This document shows positions 7,067-7,160 of a stretch of DNA of 7,160 nt, one piece after another. The position numbers were made by a program, and so were the translations under genes. The notes below the pieces were generated by a model that worked only from the letters and a program-made list of their open reading frames with translations, was not told the DNA's origin and searched no databases. Source of the stretch: Bacteriovoracaceae bacterium (GTDB lineage: Bacteria > Bdellovibrionota > UBA1018); the NCBI GenBank assembly GCA_947475645.1, contig CANJNU010000043.1, positions 1 to 7,160 on the forward strand. Reading direction: 5' to 3'. Each line of letters begins with the position of its first letter. Position 1 is the stretch's first letter.

Positions 7067-7072
7067 GGAGGA
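7067..7072 (+). promoter_or_regulatory. Strong ribosome binding site that selects a TTG start
   Basis: GGAGGA at 7067-7072, inside GGGGAGGA, is an almost ideal Shine-Dalgarno. GGAGG ends 4 nt before the TTG at 7076. It is the only convincing site in this leader and is the reason for choosing the TTG over the upstream ATGs. TCCT at 7059-7062 could pair with AGGA at 7069-7072 and partly mask it. Confidence 0.6.
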
Positions 7073-7075
7073 CAA

Positions 7076-7160
7076 TTGAAGTTGGTGTGCGCGGCTTTAC
7101 TGCTTTCACTCGGCGCGGGATGCGCCATTTTTTCAGGAAAAACGAGCGCGGTCTTGGTGA
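7076..7160 (+). CDS. Putative lipoprotein or exported protein, N-terminal 28 codons, truncated by the window edge
   Basis: From a TTG at 7076 the frame reads MKLVCAALLLSLGAGC and then AIFSGKTSAVLV to the window edge with no stop. This is a classic signal peptide: one Lys, a hydrophobic core from residue 3 to about 12, small residues, then Cys16. GAGC before the polar stretch resembles a lipobox, but the -3 residue is Gly instead of the usual Leu. Lipoprotein processing is therefore likely but not certain, and ordinary signal peptidase I cleavage is the alternative. The start rests on the GGAGGA site at 7067-7072; in-frame ATGs at 7046 and 7049 would add nine or ten residues but have no binding site. 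A promoter at 6970-6999 precedes it. The function of the mature protein lies outside the window. Confidence 0.62.
   Translation, partial: MKLVCAALLLSLGAGCAIFSGKTSAVLV

Noticed and set aside
1..7160. Search for mobile elements, CRISPR repeats, tRNAs, toxin-antitoxin pairs and defence genes
   Set aside because: No transposase, direct or inverted long repeats, regularly spaced repeats, or cloverleaf-like sequences were seen by eye. The window is accounted for by ordinary chromosomal genes.

Overview
The window comes from a Gram-negative bacterium with roughly balanced GC, possibly a Bdellovibrionota or deltaproteobacterial-type lineage. That lineage is a guess from the gene mix and the divergence of the proteins from enterobacterial homologues. 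It rests on no marker gene. Support for a Gram-negative cell comes from an M3-family oligopeptidase, a ComM-type AAA+ ATPase, ComEC, and a probable lipoprotein or exported protein.

Layout from left to right. (1) Positions 1-833, minus strand: the N-terminal 277 codons of an M3 (Dcp/PrlC-like) zinc peptidase that runs off the left edge. (2) After a 59-nt divergent spacer, 893-2389, plus strand: an HD-domain phosphohydrolase of the COG1078/SAMHD1-like group. (3) A 72-nt gap with a small hairpin and a possible sigma-54-like element, then comM (2462-4045) and comEC (4045-6123). These two share one base in a TAATG stop/start overlap. (4) A classical short-chain dehydrogenase/reductase on the minus strand (6077-6892), whose 3' end overlaps comEC tail to tail by 47 bp. 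(5) A 183-nt divergent region with a good sigma-70-type promoter reading right. It leads to a gene with a strong Shine-Dalgarno, a TTG start and a signal peptide, cut off by the right edge.

The coherent functional unit is comM-comEC: the inner-membrane channel and nuclease-like protein that brings single-stranded DNA into the cytoplasm, and the helicase that extends the recombination branch during natural transformation. The HD phosphohydrolase upstream points the same way and may be co-transcribed. A role in nucleotide metabolism is possible but unproven. The flanking peptidase, SDR and putative lipoprotein look like unrelated housekeeping genes.

I see no tRNA, rRNA, CRISPR array, insertion sequence or phage gene, and no clear sign of a new defence or mobile system. 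The points worth a second look are changes inside known families: a ComM lacking several near-invariant residues, a ComEC with an unusual N-terminus, an HD protein with a changed active-site position, and the compact gene overlaps.
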